NCBI RefSeq assembly: GCF_000948415.1
Contig: NZ_JYII01000021.1
Span: forward strand, 124,001-188,000
Direction: 5' to 3'
Source: Thalassospira sp. HJ
GTDB taxonomy: Bacteria; Pseudomonadota; Alphaproteobacteria; Rhodospirillales; Thalassospiraceae
Length of the DNA: 64,000 bases
Position 1 is the first letter of the stretch. Each line of letters opens with the position of its first letter. Positions 55,617 through 64,000 of the stretch are shown here, piece after piece. Made by a program: the position numbers and the translations under genes. The notes beneath the pieces are model-generated. The model had not been told where the DNA came from and did no database searches. It was given only the letters and a program-made list of their open reading frames with translations.

Positions 55617-55645
55617 AAGGTGAACGACTTGTGCGTTCACCTTTT
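55617..55645 (+). terminator. Terminator between cmk and rpsA
   Basis: Stem AAGGTGAAC with GTTCACCTT around a 9-base loop, then TTCG; a moderate terminator or rpsA leader structure. Confidence 0.65.
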
Positions 55646-55783
55646 CGTGTATGGAAGGTTCGCCTTCACATGCGTTCGGGTTTGAACAGTGAATGACACA
55701 TCGCCGCGATTTTGCGGCAAAGACCACCGGACACAACCGGTTGGCCAGAATATAGTGACGATACTCGAAAGGAAGTCTGGTTT

Positions 55784-57487
55784 ATGACCACCGCTGAAGA
55801 AGCACAATTCTCGACTGGCGAAGATTTTGCCGCCCTGCTGGCTGAAACCCTTGGTTCTGAAGACGAAGGTTTTGTTGGCCGCGTAATGACCGGTTCGGTC
55901 GTTAAAAAAACTGACGATGATGCCATCGTCGATGTCGGCCTGAAATCCGAAGGCCGCGTTCCGCTTAAAGAATTTGGCGCAGGCGAAGTAAACATTGGCG
56001 ATACCGTTGATGTTTATGTCGACCGCTATGAAAACAAGGATGGCCTGATCGTCCTGTCGCGCGAAAAAGCGCGCCGCGAAGAAGCTTGGGTTGAGCTGGA
56101 AAAACAGTTCTCCGAAGGCAAACGCGTCGACGGCACCATCTTTGGTCGTGTTAAAGGCGGCTTCACCGTTGACCTGTCGGGCGCAGTTGCGTTCCTTCCG
56201 GGTTCCCAGGTTGATATCCGTCCGGTTCGTGACGTCACCCCGCTGATGAACAACCCGCAGCCGTTCCAGATCCTGAAAATGGATCGTTCGCGCGGCAACA
56301 TCGTTGTTTCGCGTCGTGCCGTTCTCGAAGAGACCCGTGCAGAACAGCGTGCTGAACTGATCCAGAACCTTCAGGAAGGTCAGGTTCTTGACGGCGTTGT
56401 CAAAAACATCACCGATTACGGCGCATTCGTCGATCTTGGTGGCGTTGACGGCCTGCTGCACGTTACCGACATCGCTTGGAAACGTATCAACCATCCGTCC
56501 GAAGCACTCCAGATCGGCCAGACTGTTAAAGTCCAGGTTATCCGCTTCAACAGCGAAACCCAGCGTATCTCGCTTGGCATGAAGCAGCTTGAAGCTGATC
56601 CGTGGGAAGGCGTCGAAGCCAAGTACCCGGTCGGTTCGAAGTTCGAAGGTCGTGTCACCAACATCACCGATTACGGCGCATTCGTCGAACTCGAAGCTGG
56701 TGTCGAAGGCCTGGTCCACGTTTCCGAAATGTCCTGGACCAAGAAAAACATCCACCCGGGCAAAATCGTTTCGACCTCGCAGGAAGTCGAAGTCATGGTG
56801 CTCGACGTCGATGCCCAGAAGCGTCGTATCTCGCTTGGCCTCAAGCAGTGCACCTCGAACCCGTGGGATGCTTTCCTGGCAGCTCATCCGGTCGAGTCCG
56901 AGATCGAAGGCGAAGTCAAGAACATCACCGAATTCGGTCTGTTCATCGGCCTCATGGGCGGTATCGACGGTATGGCTCACCTTTCGGACCTGTCATGGGA
57001 CCGCGCTGGTGAAGAAGTCATCAAGGAATACAAAAAAGGCGACATCGTCAAAGCCAAGGTTCTTGACGTTGACGTCGAAAAAGAACGCATCTCGCTCGGC
57101 ATCAAACAGCTTGCTGGCGATCCGTTCAAAGATGCCGTTGTCGGTATCAAGCGTGGCGACGCTGTAACCTGTGAAGTTACCGAAGTTAACGACGGTGGCA
57201 TCGAGGTTTCTGTTGGCGACACCGAACTCAAAGGCTTCATCCGTAAAGCTGAGCTGGCGCGCGAGCGTTCTGAACAGCGTCCGGAACGCTTTGCAGTTGG
57301 TGAAAAAGTCGACGCACGCGTTACCGCAATCGACTCCAAAACCCGCAAGGTTTCCCTCTCTGTCAAAGCTCTTGAAGTTGCTGACGAGAAGAAAGCAATG
57401 GCGGATTACGGTTCGGCAGACAGCGGCGCATCGCTCGGCGACATCCTCGGCGAAGCTCTGCGCAAGAAACAGGAAGGCGGCGAATAA
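55784..57487 (+). CDS. rpsA: 30S ribosomal protein S1
   Basis: A 567-residue protein with six S1 domains, each marked by a G-F/Y-A-F/V-x-D/E pattern, for example YGAFVDLGGVDGLLHVTDIAW (about 208-228) and ITEFGLFIGLMGGIDGMAHL. The ATG at 55784 follows GAAAGGAAG. Codon use is markedly C- and G-ending with strong bias compared with neighbours, as expected for a highly expressed gene. Confidence 0.97.
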   Translation: MTTAEEAQFSTGEDFAALLAETLGSEDEGFVGRVMTGSVVKKTDDDAIVDVGLKSEGRVPLKEFGAGEVNIGDTVDVYVDRYENKDGLIVLSREKARREEAWVELEKQFSEGKRVDGTIFGRVKGGFTVDLSGAVAFLPGSQVDIRPVRDVTPLMNNPQPFQILKMDRSRGNIVVSRRAVLEETRAEQRAELIQNLQEGQVLDGVVKNITDYGAFVDLGGVDGLLHVTDIAWKRINHPSEALQIGQTVKVQVIRFNSETQRISLGMKQLEADPWEGVEAKYPVGSKFEGRVTNITDYGAFVELEAGVEGLVHVSEMSWTKKNIHPGKIVSTSQEVEVMVLDVDAQKRRISLGLKQCTSNPWDAFLAAHPVESEIEGEVKNITEFGLFIGLMGGIDGMAHLSDLSWDRAGEEVIKEYKKGDIVKAKVLDVDVEKERISLGIKQLAGDPFKDAVVGIKRGDAVTCEVTEVNDGGIEVSVGDTELKGFIRKAELARERSEQRPERFAVGEKVDARVTAIDSKTRKVSLSVKALEVADEKKAMADYGSADSGASLGDILGEALRKKQEGGE

Positions 57488-57531
57488 GCCACCCTCCGGG
57501 AATACGCTCTGCAACATTGCAGAACGAAAAG

Positions 57532-57560
57532 ACGGGTCGCGCTTTGCGCGGCCCGTTTTC
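57532..57560 (+). terminator. Terminator after rpsA
   Basis: Stem ACGGGTCGCGC with GCGCGGCCCGT (one wobble/mismatch pair) around TTT, then a T-rich run. Confidence 0.9.
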
Positions 57561-57870
57561 TTTTGCCCGGATTTTGCAGCTGCAGTCTGATGCTCAATTC
57601 TGATGCCGCAGACCGATGCTGACCGGTCCGGGAGCGCTCCCGCCTGATGCGCCGGGCGGTCGCTTTTAGGGCGCCAAATTGTATATCATCAGGTTTATGG
57701 GCCGGATTTTTCCGCCGACTCTGCTGATATCGGCGTTTTTCGCGAAAATTTTGATTTTAAACGTTTTTTGTTCTTGCCTTCCGCGACGAGAAAAACCATT
57801 TGAAGAGACAGGTTTAAGGGGTCACACTCTTCTAAGTATTTGATTGAACAATTAGAACCGGAATAGCTTG
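57561..57870. other. Intergenic region between rpsA and sppA
   Basis: No gene or repeat is visible. GC-rich in the first 100 bases, AT-rich around 57720-57790, where the sppA promoter probably lies. Confidence 0.4.
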
Positions 57871-58794
57871 ATGGCGCTTGATGCCGATATTCTGCTTGAT
57901 CGACGTCGACTGAAAAAATCCATCTTTCGCTGGCGCGTGGTGGCGGTGATTGCTGTGCTTGCGGTGATCGTGGTCGGCTTGTCGGGCACCGGTGTGAAGG
58001 ACAGTGTTCTGGGCGGTCTCGGGCCGCGGATTGTTGAAGTCACCATCGAAGGTGTAATCACCGAAGATCCCTATCTTCTGGATGCACTCAGCGCGATCGA
58101 AGAAGACAGCGACGTTGTCGGTGTGATTGTTCATATCAACAGCCCGGGCGGCACCATGGTTGGCGGCGAAACGCTGTTTGAAGCGCTGCGCCGGATCGGA
58201 GAAACCCGCCCGATTGTTGCTGAAATGGGGACGGTTGCTGCGTCCGGCGGTTACATGACCGCGATTGCCGCAGACCATATCATTGCCCGCCGTGGCACGA
58301 TTACCGGGTCGATCGGGGTGATTTTCCAGTCGATGAATTTCAATGGAACCCTTGAGAAACTCGGTGTTGAACCGCTGACTGTGAAAAGCGGTCCGCTGAA
58401 AGCTGCACCCAATCCGTTCGAACCCGTTGATGATGTTGCAAAATCGGCCATGCAGGGCCTGATTTCGGACATGTTTGACGTGTTTGTTGAGATGGTTGCA
58501 ACCCGCCGCGATATGTCGGTGGATACCGTGACCACCCTTGCCGATGGCCGTGTTTATACCGGCCAGCAGGCGGTGGCAAACGGACTGATTGACGAAATTG
58601 GAGGCCGTCGTGAAGCCTTGCGCTGGCTCGAAGAGGAAGCCGGTGTCACGACGGATGCGCAGGTAGTGCCGCTTGAAATCGAATACCCGGAAGATGATTT
58701 TATGAGTGCTGTTCTTGAGGGAAACCTTGGAAAAGTGCTGTCATCTGAGGGGCTTAAACTTGACGGTTTGCTGACGGTCTGGCAACCTGAGTGA
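57871..58794 (+). CDS. sppA: Signal peptide peptidase SppA (S49 family)
   Basis: Membrane-bound serine-lysine protease that degrades leftover signal peptides. The 307-residue protein has an N-terminal membrane anchor (VVAVIAVLAVIVVGLSGTGV). The catalytic serine lies in EMGTVAASGGYMTAIAAD, and the lysine in a segment near KSGPLKAAPNPFEPVDD. The short form (single domain) is normal for alphaproteobacteria. The ATG at 57871 was preferred over a TTG one codon before it. Confidence 0.95.
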   Translation: MALDADILLDRRRLKKSIFRWRVVAVIAVLAVIVVGLSGTGVKDSVLGGLGPRIVEVTIEGVITEDPYLLDALSAIEEDSDVVGVIVHINSPGGTMVGGETLFEALRRIGETRPIVAEMGTVAASGGYMTAIAADHIIARRGTITGSIGVIFQSMNFNGTLEKLGVEPLTVKSGPLKAAPNPFEPVDDVAKSAMQGLISDMFDVFVEMVATRRDMSVDTVTTLADGRVYTGQQAVANGLIDEIGGRREALRWLEEEAGVTTDAQVVPLEIEYPEDDFMSAVLEGNLGKVLSSEGLKLDGLLTVWQPE

Positions 58795-58865
58795 TAGCTT
58801 CTCTAAGACATAATCTAATCCGTGGTTGAGTGAGACTGTCAGCACCAACAGGATGGGGCCTGGAA

Positions 58866-59141
58866 ATGACAAAATCTGAATTGATTGCCCGCCTTGCGGA
58901 GATGAACCCGCATCTCTATCAGCGCGACGTTGAGCGGATTGTCGCCACGATCTTTGACGAGATCACCGACGCGCTTGCGCGCGGCGACCGGGTCGAGCTT
59001 CGCGGCTTTGGCGCATTTTCCGTAAAACAGCGCGACGCCCGTGTCGGCCGTAACCCGCGTACTGGGGATGCCGTCCCTGTCGGTGAGAAAAAGGTTCCCT
59101 ATTTCAAAACCGGCAAACAGCTTCGCGAACGTTTGAACTGA
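58866..59141 (+). CDS. ihfB: Integration host factor subunit beta
   Basis: A 91-residue DNA-bending protein. It begins [20 protein letters not shown] and contains [25 protein letters not shown], the DNA-contacting ribbon with the intercalating proline. The alpha partner is not in the window. The ATG at 58866 gives the normal length. Confidence 0.96.
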   Translation: MTKSELIARLAEMNPHLYQRDVERIVATIFDEITDALARGDRVELRGFGAFSVKQRDARVGRNPRTGDAVPVGEKKVPYFKTGKQLRERLN

Positions 59142-59376
59142 TCCCTGCCTGATCTGTTTTTGACCGGCGATCGGGCGTGTCTCGCAATTGCGTCACCCGC
59201 AACCCGTCCGATCCAGTCTGCCTGTGTGTCCTACACAAAAACTGTGTGACCGTCGCCATGGCATTTGTCCGGTTCTTGCCCCATACTGATCAGAACATTG
59301 ATCAAACGTGACCTGCTGCCGGGTTCTGACCTGTCCCGTTTTCGGGATGGCAAGGCGCGGCACAAGGAGCTTAAGA

Positions 59377-59685
59377 ATGCGCTTCCTGTACTGGATTATT
59401 TCCATTCCGCTTGCCGTATTGATTGCGGTCTTCGCTGTGTCCAACCGGGCTTTGGTAACGATTTCGCTCTGGCCTCTGCCGTTTGAAGTCGATCTGCCGC
59501 TGTTCCTGCCGATCATGGTCGCACTGTTGATCGGGCTTGGCATCGGCTTTGCCTTTGAATGGTTGCTTCAGGGCAAGCATCGCCGGGCAGCGCGCCGCAT
59601 GGACAGCGAGCTCAAGCGCATCAAAACCGACGAACCAACGCACGCCACGCCAAATACCGACCAAAAGGCGATTGGCCACAGCTAG
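59377..59685 (+). CDS. LapA-like membrane protein (DUF1049)
   Basis: A 102-residue protein with two hydrophobic helices (YWIISIPLAVLIAVFAVSN and LFLPIMVALLIGLGIGFAF) and a basic cytoplasmic tail, the pattern of LapA. The ATG at 59377 follows AAGGAG. In related proteobacteria it sits between ihfB and pyrF as here. May help lipopolysaccharide assembly. Confidence 0.88.
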   Translation: MRFLYWIISIPLAVLIAVFAVSNRALVTISLWPLPFEVDLPLFLPIMVALLIGLGIGFAFEWLLQGKHRRAARRMDSELKRIKTDEPTHATPNTDQKAIGHS

Positions 59686-59946
59686 GCGATTTGAAGGGCT
59701 CCGTTTCGGGGCCCTTTTGCTGTCTGGGGCCAGGATTAGATCGCGCGCTGGCGATTTGGCGCATGGCGTCCTTGCAGGATAACCGCCCGATTTGACATTG
59801 GCCTTTGCGCCCAAATCGGCTAAGCCATGTCCGGTCCGCCCGCGCAGGGAAATCTGCCAGTCCTTCTGCCAGCTCTTCTAACGGATGTGGGCCAAGAAAC
59901 TGCCAGCCCACTACCGTTTGCCACTGCCCGTTTGATGGAGGACCGC

Positions 59947-60669
59947 ATGACCCAGACCCTTGCCGCCAAAGACCGTATCTTCTGTGCGATTGATACCACC
60001 GACCTTGATCATGCGATTTCGCTGGCATCAAGCCTCTCGAGCATTATTGGTGGTGCCAAACTGGGCAAGGAATTCTTCGCAGCTCACGGGCCACAGGGCG
60101 TCAAGGCGGTTGCCAAGGCCGGCATGCCGATCTTCCTCGATGTCAAATATCACGATATCCCCAATACGGTTGCGGGCGCGGTGCGCGCGGTAACCCCGCT
60201 GGGGCTCAAGATCGTCAATGTCCACGCGGCGGGTGGTCTGGAAATGATGAAACGTGCCGGTGATGCGGCGCGCGAAGCTGCCGACAAGGCCGGTGTCGAG
60301 GTGCCTTGGGTGATTGCGGTCACCATCCTGACCAGCATGGATCAGGGCGATCTTGATGATGTCGGCCTGAAAGGCCCGATTGAAGAACGCGTCGTCAAAC
60401 TGGCCGAACTGACCCAGAAGGCGGGGCTGGACGGGGTTGTCTGCTCTGCAAAGGAAATCACCCCGGTGCGAAGCGCCCTTGGTCCCGACTTCAAACTGAT
60501 CACGCCGGGTATTCGCCCAAGCTGGGCGGCAAGCGATGATCAGAAACGTATCGTCACCCCGGCCGATGCGGTCGCCACGGGTAGTGACGTTCTGGTGATT
60601 GGCCGTCCGATCACCAAGGCCGATGATCCGGTTGCCGCAGCGCAAAAAATCGTCGCCGAACTTTCCTGA
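59947..60669 (+). CDS. pyrF: Orotidine 5'-phosphate decarboxylase PyrF
   Basis: Last step of UMP synthesis. The 240-residue protein contains the active-site segment FLDVKYHDIPNTVAGAV near residue 60, with the Asp-Lys-x-x-Asp array, and TPGIRPSW plus GRPITKADDP near the C-terminus. The ATG at 59947 follows GGAGG and gives the normal length. Confidence 0.96.
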   Translation: MTQTLAAKDRIFCAIDTTDLDHAISLASSLSSIIGGAKLGKEFFAAHGPQGVKAVAKAGMPIFLDVKYHDIPNTVAGAVRAVTPLGLKIVNVHAAGGLEMMKRAGDAAREAADKAGVEVPWVIAVTILTSMDQGDLDDVGLKGPIEERVVKLAELTQKAGLDGVVCSAKEITPVRSALGPDFKLITPGIRPSWAASDDQKRIVTPADAVATGSDVLVIGRPITKADDPVAAAQKIVAELS

Positions 60670-60695
60670 TTCTTCGTCCTGCGTCGTAAAAGCGT

Positions 60696-60739
60696 GCAGC
60701 TTGTCCAGCCTCTGATGTGATCGGGAGGTGACAAGCTGC
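60696..60739. repeat. Long hairpin after pyrF
   Basis: GCAGCTTGTC at 60696-60705 and GACAAGCTGC at 60730-60739 form a perfect 10-bp stem, with CCTC/GAGG inside. No T-run follows. It could be a factor-dependent terminator or an RNA stability structure. Confidence 0.6.
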
Positions 60740-60907
60740 CATGCAAATTTCGCGATGGATTTGCGCCAGACATTATCTCAGAATTGAATCGTTTCAATAA
60801 TTGGTGCATGATGCGTATCTCGCAGTTGCACAAAAGTTTGGTCGCGCGGCGTGCGTCACCTGATCCAAAGCTATCGCCCGCGCCAACGTTGTTCTGGATA
60901 TTCTGAC

Positions 60908-62116
60908 ATGACGAATACCGCCACCCGCCCTGGATTTTTCGGGAACCTGCCGATTTTGGCGCTCGCCCTTGCGTCTTTCGGGATCGGCACGACCGAGTTT
61001 GTCATCATGGGGCTTTTGCCCGATGTTGCGCTTGATCTTGGCGTCAGCATTCCCGATGCCGGCTTGCTGGTGACGGGCTATGCGCTCGGCGTGACCTTTG
61101 GCGCGCCGTTTCTAGCGATTGCCACGGCGCGGATGGACCGCCGGCGGGCTTTGCTGCTGCTGATTTCGATCTTTATCCTCGGCAACTTCCTGTGTGCGAT
61201 TGCCCTGGATTACTGGCTTTTGATGGCGGCCCGCGTGGTTACGGCCTTCTGCCATGGCGCGTTTTTTGGTCTCGGCGCCGTTGTGGCCTCCAACCTTGTC
61301 GCACCACATAAACGCGTGCAGGCGATTGCCCTGATGTTTTCCGGTCTGACCTTGGCCAATGTGCTTGGTGTGCCGTTTGGCACCGCCCTTGGTCAGGAAC
61401 TTGGTTGGCGCTCGACCTTCTGGGCGGTGGTGGCGATTGGTGTCTTTGCCGCAGGTGCCCTTTATATCGCGCTTCCACGCAAGATTGCCGCTTCAACCGG
61501 AAGTCTGTTGCTTGAGGCAAAATCGCTTGGCAAGCCGCAGGTTCTGCTGGCGATGCTGATCTCGGTTCTCTCTGCGGCCAGCCTGTTTAGCGTCTTTACC
61601 TATATCACCCCGATGTTGCAGGAAATTACCGGCATCACCCCGCGTCAGGTCACCTATGTCCTGTTGCTGTTCGGGGTTGGATTGACGCTCGGCAACTATA
61701 TCGGTGGGCGTCTGGGTGATTGGCGTTTGATGCCGGCGATCATCATTGCCTTCGTGCTGTTGATCGCGATCCTTGCCATGTTTACCGAAACACTAAGTTC
61801 GGTCATTCCGGCCGTGGCAACTGTGGTGCTTTGGGGGGTGGTGGCGTTCGCGCTGGTTTCCCCGCTTCAGATGCGGGTGGTGAACGAGGCATCCGATGCG
61901 CCCAACCTGGCCTCCACCCTTAATCAGGGGGCCTTTAACCTTGGCAATGCGGCAGGGGCCTGGTTTGGCGGTATCGCCATTACCCAGGGCGTTTCCTATC
62001 AGCATATCCCGTGGCTGGGGGCCGCAATTGCGGTTCTGGCCCTGCTGTGCACGGTTTGGAGCCATCTTTTGGATCGCCGCGACGAGGTGTTTGCCGAAAG
62101 CGGTGCCAGCGCCTGA
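60908..62116 (+). CDS. MFS transporter (DHA1/AraJ-type exporter)
   Basis: A 402-residue protein with about 12 hydrophobic helices. The first helix has FGIGTTEFVIMGLLPDVALD, typical of sugar or drug efflux proteins of the DHA1 group, followed by GYALGVTFGAPFLA. The motif A-like loop is ARMDRRRALLL. Probably an exporter of sugars, purines or drugs. The ATG at 60908 was preferred over an upstream in-frame start. Confidence 0.9.
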   Translation: MTNTATRPGFFGNLPILALALASFGIGTTEFVIMGLLPDVALDLGVSIPDAGLLVTGYALGVTFGAPFLAIATARMDRRRALLLLISIFILGNFLCAIALDYWLLMAARVVTAFCHGAFFGLGAVVASNLVAPHKRVQAIALMFSGLTLANVLGVPFGTALGQELGWRSTFWAVVAIGVFAAGALYIALPRKIAASTGSLLLEAKSLGKPQVLLAMLISVLSAASLFSVFTYITPMLQEITGITPRQVTYVLLLFGVGLTLGNYIGGRLGDWRLMPAIIIAFVLLIAILAMFTETLSSVIPAVATVVLWGVVAFALVSPLQMRVVNEASDAPNLASTLNQGAFNLGNAAGAWFGGIAITQGVSYQHIPWLGAAIAVLALLCTVWSHLLDRRDEVFAESGASA

Positions 62117-62137
62117 GTTAGGGGCCTGATCAAAAAC

Positions 62138-62172
62138 AAAACCCGTCAACCATGTGGCTGACGGGTTTTTCT
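62138..62172. terminator. Bidirectional terminator
   Basis: Stem AAAACCCGTCA with TGACGGGTTTT around a 10-base loop, with T-rich flanks, between convergent genes. Confidence 0.92.
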
Positions 62173-62192
62173 TTTGTCCGCTGCAGACTTAA

Positions 62193-62996
62193 CTAGCCAA
62201 TCCAGTGGCGTACCTGGTCCCAGCTTTGGCTGATGGTCGTGCCGTACTGATCAATGATCAGCTTGATCGATATCGCAATCGAAGTCACGACAAGCAGCGG
62301 CCGTACCAGACGCGCACCCACCTTCATCACCATATGCGATCCAATTTGCGCGCCAATCAGGGCACCCACGGCCATCGCACCACCAACAATCCAGACGACC
62401 TCACCCCCGGCAATAAACATCACAAGGGATGCAAAGTTCGACGTGAAGTTAAGGATCTTCGTGTGGGCGGTTGCCTTGGTCATGTTGAAACCAAGCAGGG
62501 CGACAAAGGCGATGGAAAAGAATGACCCGGTACCCGGCCCGAAAAAGCCGTCATAAAAACCAATGGCAAAGCCGGCGGTAAAGGCAAAGGTCGTCTTGCC
62601 GATGATCTGATGCGCATCAATGTCGCCCACGCGTGGCGAAAACAGGAAATAAAGCGCAATCAAAATCAAAAGAGCCGGCAGGATGGTCATCAGAATGCCG
62701 GGATCGAGCATCTGCACCAGAACCGTCCCGACCGCCGACCCGGCAAAGGTCAGAACAATCGCCAGCACCATATCGCGCGGATCAACATGCCCCTTGCGGA
62801 TGAAATTAAGCGATGCGCTGAAACTGCCAAAGCTGCCCTGCAGCTTGTTGGTCGCCAATGCCTGGGCCGGGGTCACACCTGCCCACAGCAGGGCCGGAAT
62901 GGTGATCAACCCGCCACCCCCGGCAATCGCATCGACAAAGCCGGCAAAGGTGGCAACCGCAAACAGGATCAGAAGAAGATCAAAACCAAATTCCAT
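62193..62996 (-). CDS. TSUP/TauE-SafE family permease
   Basis: A 267-residue membrane protein with about eight helices. The family signature is FAGFVDAIAGGGGLITIPAL near residue 20, with ATNKLQGSFGSFSASL and GFYDGFFGPGTGSF, the inverted-repeat counterpart. Members export or import sulfite, sulfoacetate or other small organosulfonates; the substrate here is unknown. The frame extends upstream to 63563 but antisense to mutM; I chose the ATG at 62996. Confidence 0.9.
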   Translation of the reverse strand: MEFGFDLLLILFAVATFAGFVDAIAGGGGLITIPALLWAGVTPAQALATNKLQGSFGSFSASLNFIRKGHVDPRDMVLAIVLTFAGSAVGTVLVQMLDPGILMTILPALLILIALYFLFSPRVGDIDAHQIIGKTTFAFTAGFAIGFYDGFFGPGTGSFFSIAFVALLGFNMTKATAHTKILNFTSNFASLVMFIAGGEVVWIVGGAMAVGALIGAQIGSHMVMKVGARLVRPLLVVTSIAISIKLIIDQYGTTISQSWDQVRHWIG

Positions 62997-63170
62997 CGGG
63001 GGGCTTTCACAAAGGGGCGCGACTGTATGGTGGGGGCGATACAGTCTGTCAAAACAGCGCACATCATATGGCTTTGCGCGTACGCGTCCAGTGGGATCGA
63101 TTTCAGTCGTTGAATTGCGCGCTAGCCGTAGTCTAAAAGTCACACAGCTTTGTTTATATGAGTTCCAGAC

Positions 63171-64000
63171 ATGCCCGAATTGCCTGAGGTCGAAACAGTC
63201 ACCCGTGGTCTGACACCCGTCATGGAAGGACAGGTTGTTGATCACGTCGTGCAGCGGCGCGCAAACCTGCGGTTTCCGTTTCCCGATGGCTTTGTCGATC
63301 GCATGGCAGGGCGCCGGATCAATCAGCTGACCCGGCGCGCGAAATACATCCTCGGCTATCTTGATGATGGTCAGGTGTTGCTGGTCCATCTTGGCATGTC
63401 GGGCCGCATGACAATCCACAATGATCCGGCTGTGGGTGTGCCCGAACCGGGCAAGCACGACCATGTCGATTTCGTCATGGCCGACGGGGCGGTGGTGCGG
63501 TTTAACGATCCAAGGCGCTTTGGCGTGATTACCCTGATCAACGGGGATGAGGTCGCAACCCACAAGATGCTGGCAGGTATCGGGCCAGAGCCACTTGGCA
63601 ATGCCTTTAACGCCACCGTGCTGGCGGCGGGCATCGCCAAACGCGCAAGCCCGATCAAGACCGTGCTGCTGGATCAGAAACTGGTCGCCGGTCTTGGCAA
63701 TATATATGTCTGCGAAGCGCTGTTTCGATCCGGCATTGCCCCGGACCGTCTGGCAAAGGATCTCAAACCCGGCGAGATCGAACGGCTTTACCGCGAAATC
63801 CGTCTTGTCCTTGAAGATGCAATTGCCGCTGGCGGCTCAAGCCTTAAGGACTATCGCCAGAGCGATGGCGAGCTTGGCTATTTCCAGCATAATTTCCGCG
63901 TCTATGGCCGCGAAGGCGAAACCTGCGTTGCCGACGGCTGTGACGCCACGATCGAACGCATCGTGCAGGCAGGGCGATCAACCTTCTTCTGTCCCAGCTG
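63171..64000 (+). CDS. mutM: Formamidopyrimidine-DNA glycosylase MutM, truncated at the right edge
   Basis: Removes oxidised purines such as 8-oxoguanine. It begins MPELPEVETVTRGL, with the catalytic proline-2 and glutamate-3. The helix-two-turns-helix region is LDQKLVAGLGNIYVCEALF, and the C-terminal zinc finger begins at CVADGCDATIERIVQAGRST. The last visible residues FFCPSC reach the second cysteine pair, so only a few codons are missing. About 276 residues are present. Confidence 0.97.
   Translation, partial: MPELPEVETVTRGLTPVMEGQVVDHVVQRRANLRFPFPDGFVDRMAGRRINQLTRRAKYILGYLDDGQVLLVHLGMSGRMTIHNDPAVGVPEPGKHDHVDFVMADGAVVRFNDPRRFGVITLINGDEVATHKMLAGIGPEPLGNAFNATVLAAGIAKRASPIKTVLLDQKLVAGLGNIYVCEALFRSGIAPDRLAKDLKPGEIERLYREIRLVLEDAIAAGGSSLKDYRQSDGELGYFQHNFRVYGREGETCVADGCDATIERIVQAGRSTFFCPS

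Noticed and set aside
62997-63563. Upstream extension of the TSUP permease to 456 residues
   Set aside because: The extension runs antisense to mutM and lacks permease features.

Overview
The window looks like a chromosomal segment of a marine alphaproteobacterium of the Rhodospirillales type; Thalassospira is my best guess from gene content and order, but I could not run a search. No prophage, CRISPR array, insertion sequence or rRNA operon is visible. Evidence for the lineage includes an aroA-cmk-rpsA-sppA-ihfB-lapA-pyrF string beside a FYDLN-type protein and tRNA-Ala, plus Cob-style cobalamin genes.

Positions 1-35600 are dominated by adenosylcobalamin synthesis, broken into several transcription units: cbiX-cobH-cobL (minus, cobL cut by the left edge), cobD (plus), cobT (minus), cobV-phosphatase (plus), a cobalamin riboswitch followed by cobP-cobW-cobN (plus), cobO-cobQ (plus), cbiD-cobK (minus), cobA (plus) and cobB (plus). 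The set mixes anaerobic-type enzymes (CbiX, CbiD) with aerobic-type ones (CobN, CobH, CobK, CobL). Between these blocks sit heptose and nucleotide-sugar genes (hldE, gmhA, a UDP-glucuronate decarboxylase), a degenerate GGDEF/EAL-like protein, a secreted GH114-like protein, a GST, a methyltransferase, a PstS-like binding protein, a TPR protein, two Rossmann-fold proteins, and a copper/cytochrome-oxidase assembly pair (COG2836-type plus SCO).

Positions 35600-52600 are a mixed accessory and housekeeping stretch: a cysteine-cluster protein, a PAS protein with a tip-less chemoreceptor-like tail, an MBL hydrolase, DUF1150 and Hsp20 genes, a membrane ferredoxin-adenylate cyclase fusion, a glutamine amidotransferase, a YeeE/YedE pair, two tandem ThuA/GATase-like proteins, a TPR methyltransferase, a protein resembling the methyltransferase domain of methionine S-methyltransferase preceded by a small TusA-like gene, and an aldolase/2-hydroxyacid dehydrogenase/TetR/aminotransferase group. 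Positions 52600-64000 are conserved housekeeping: tRNA-Ala(GGC), FYDLN protein, aroA, cmk, rpsA, sppA, ihfB, lapA-like, pyrF, an MFS transporter, a TSUP permease and a right-truncated mutM.

The most unusual feature is a family of four interspersed elements of about 265 bp (12779-13042, 33969-34235, 38914-39178, 44794-45057). Each is bounded by long inverted repeats and contains two further inner stems. Arm sequences differ strongly between copies but stay complementary within a copy, while short core segments are conserved. This is the pattern of a structured RNA or a hairpin-based mobile element. Two copies end one or two bases before the start codons of cobB and of the TPR methyltransferase gene. 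I do not recognise the family.
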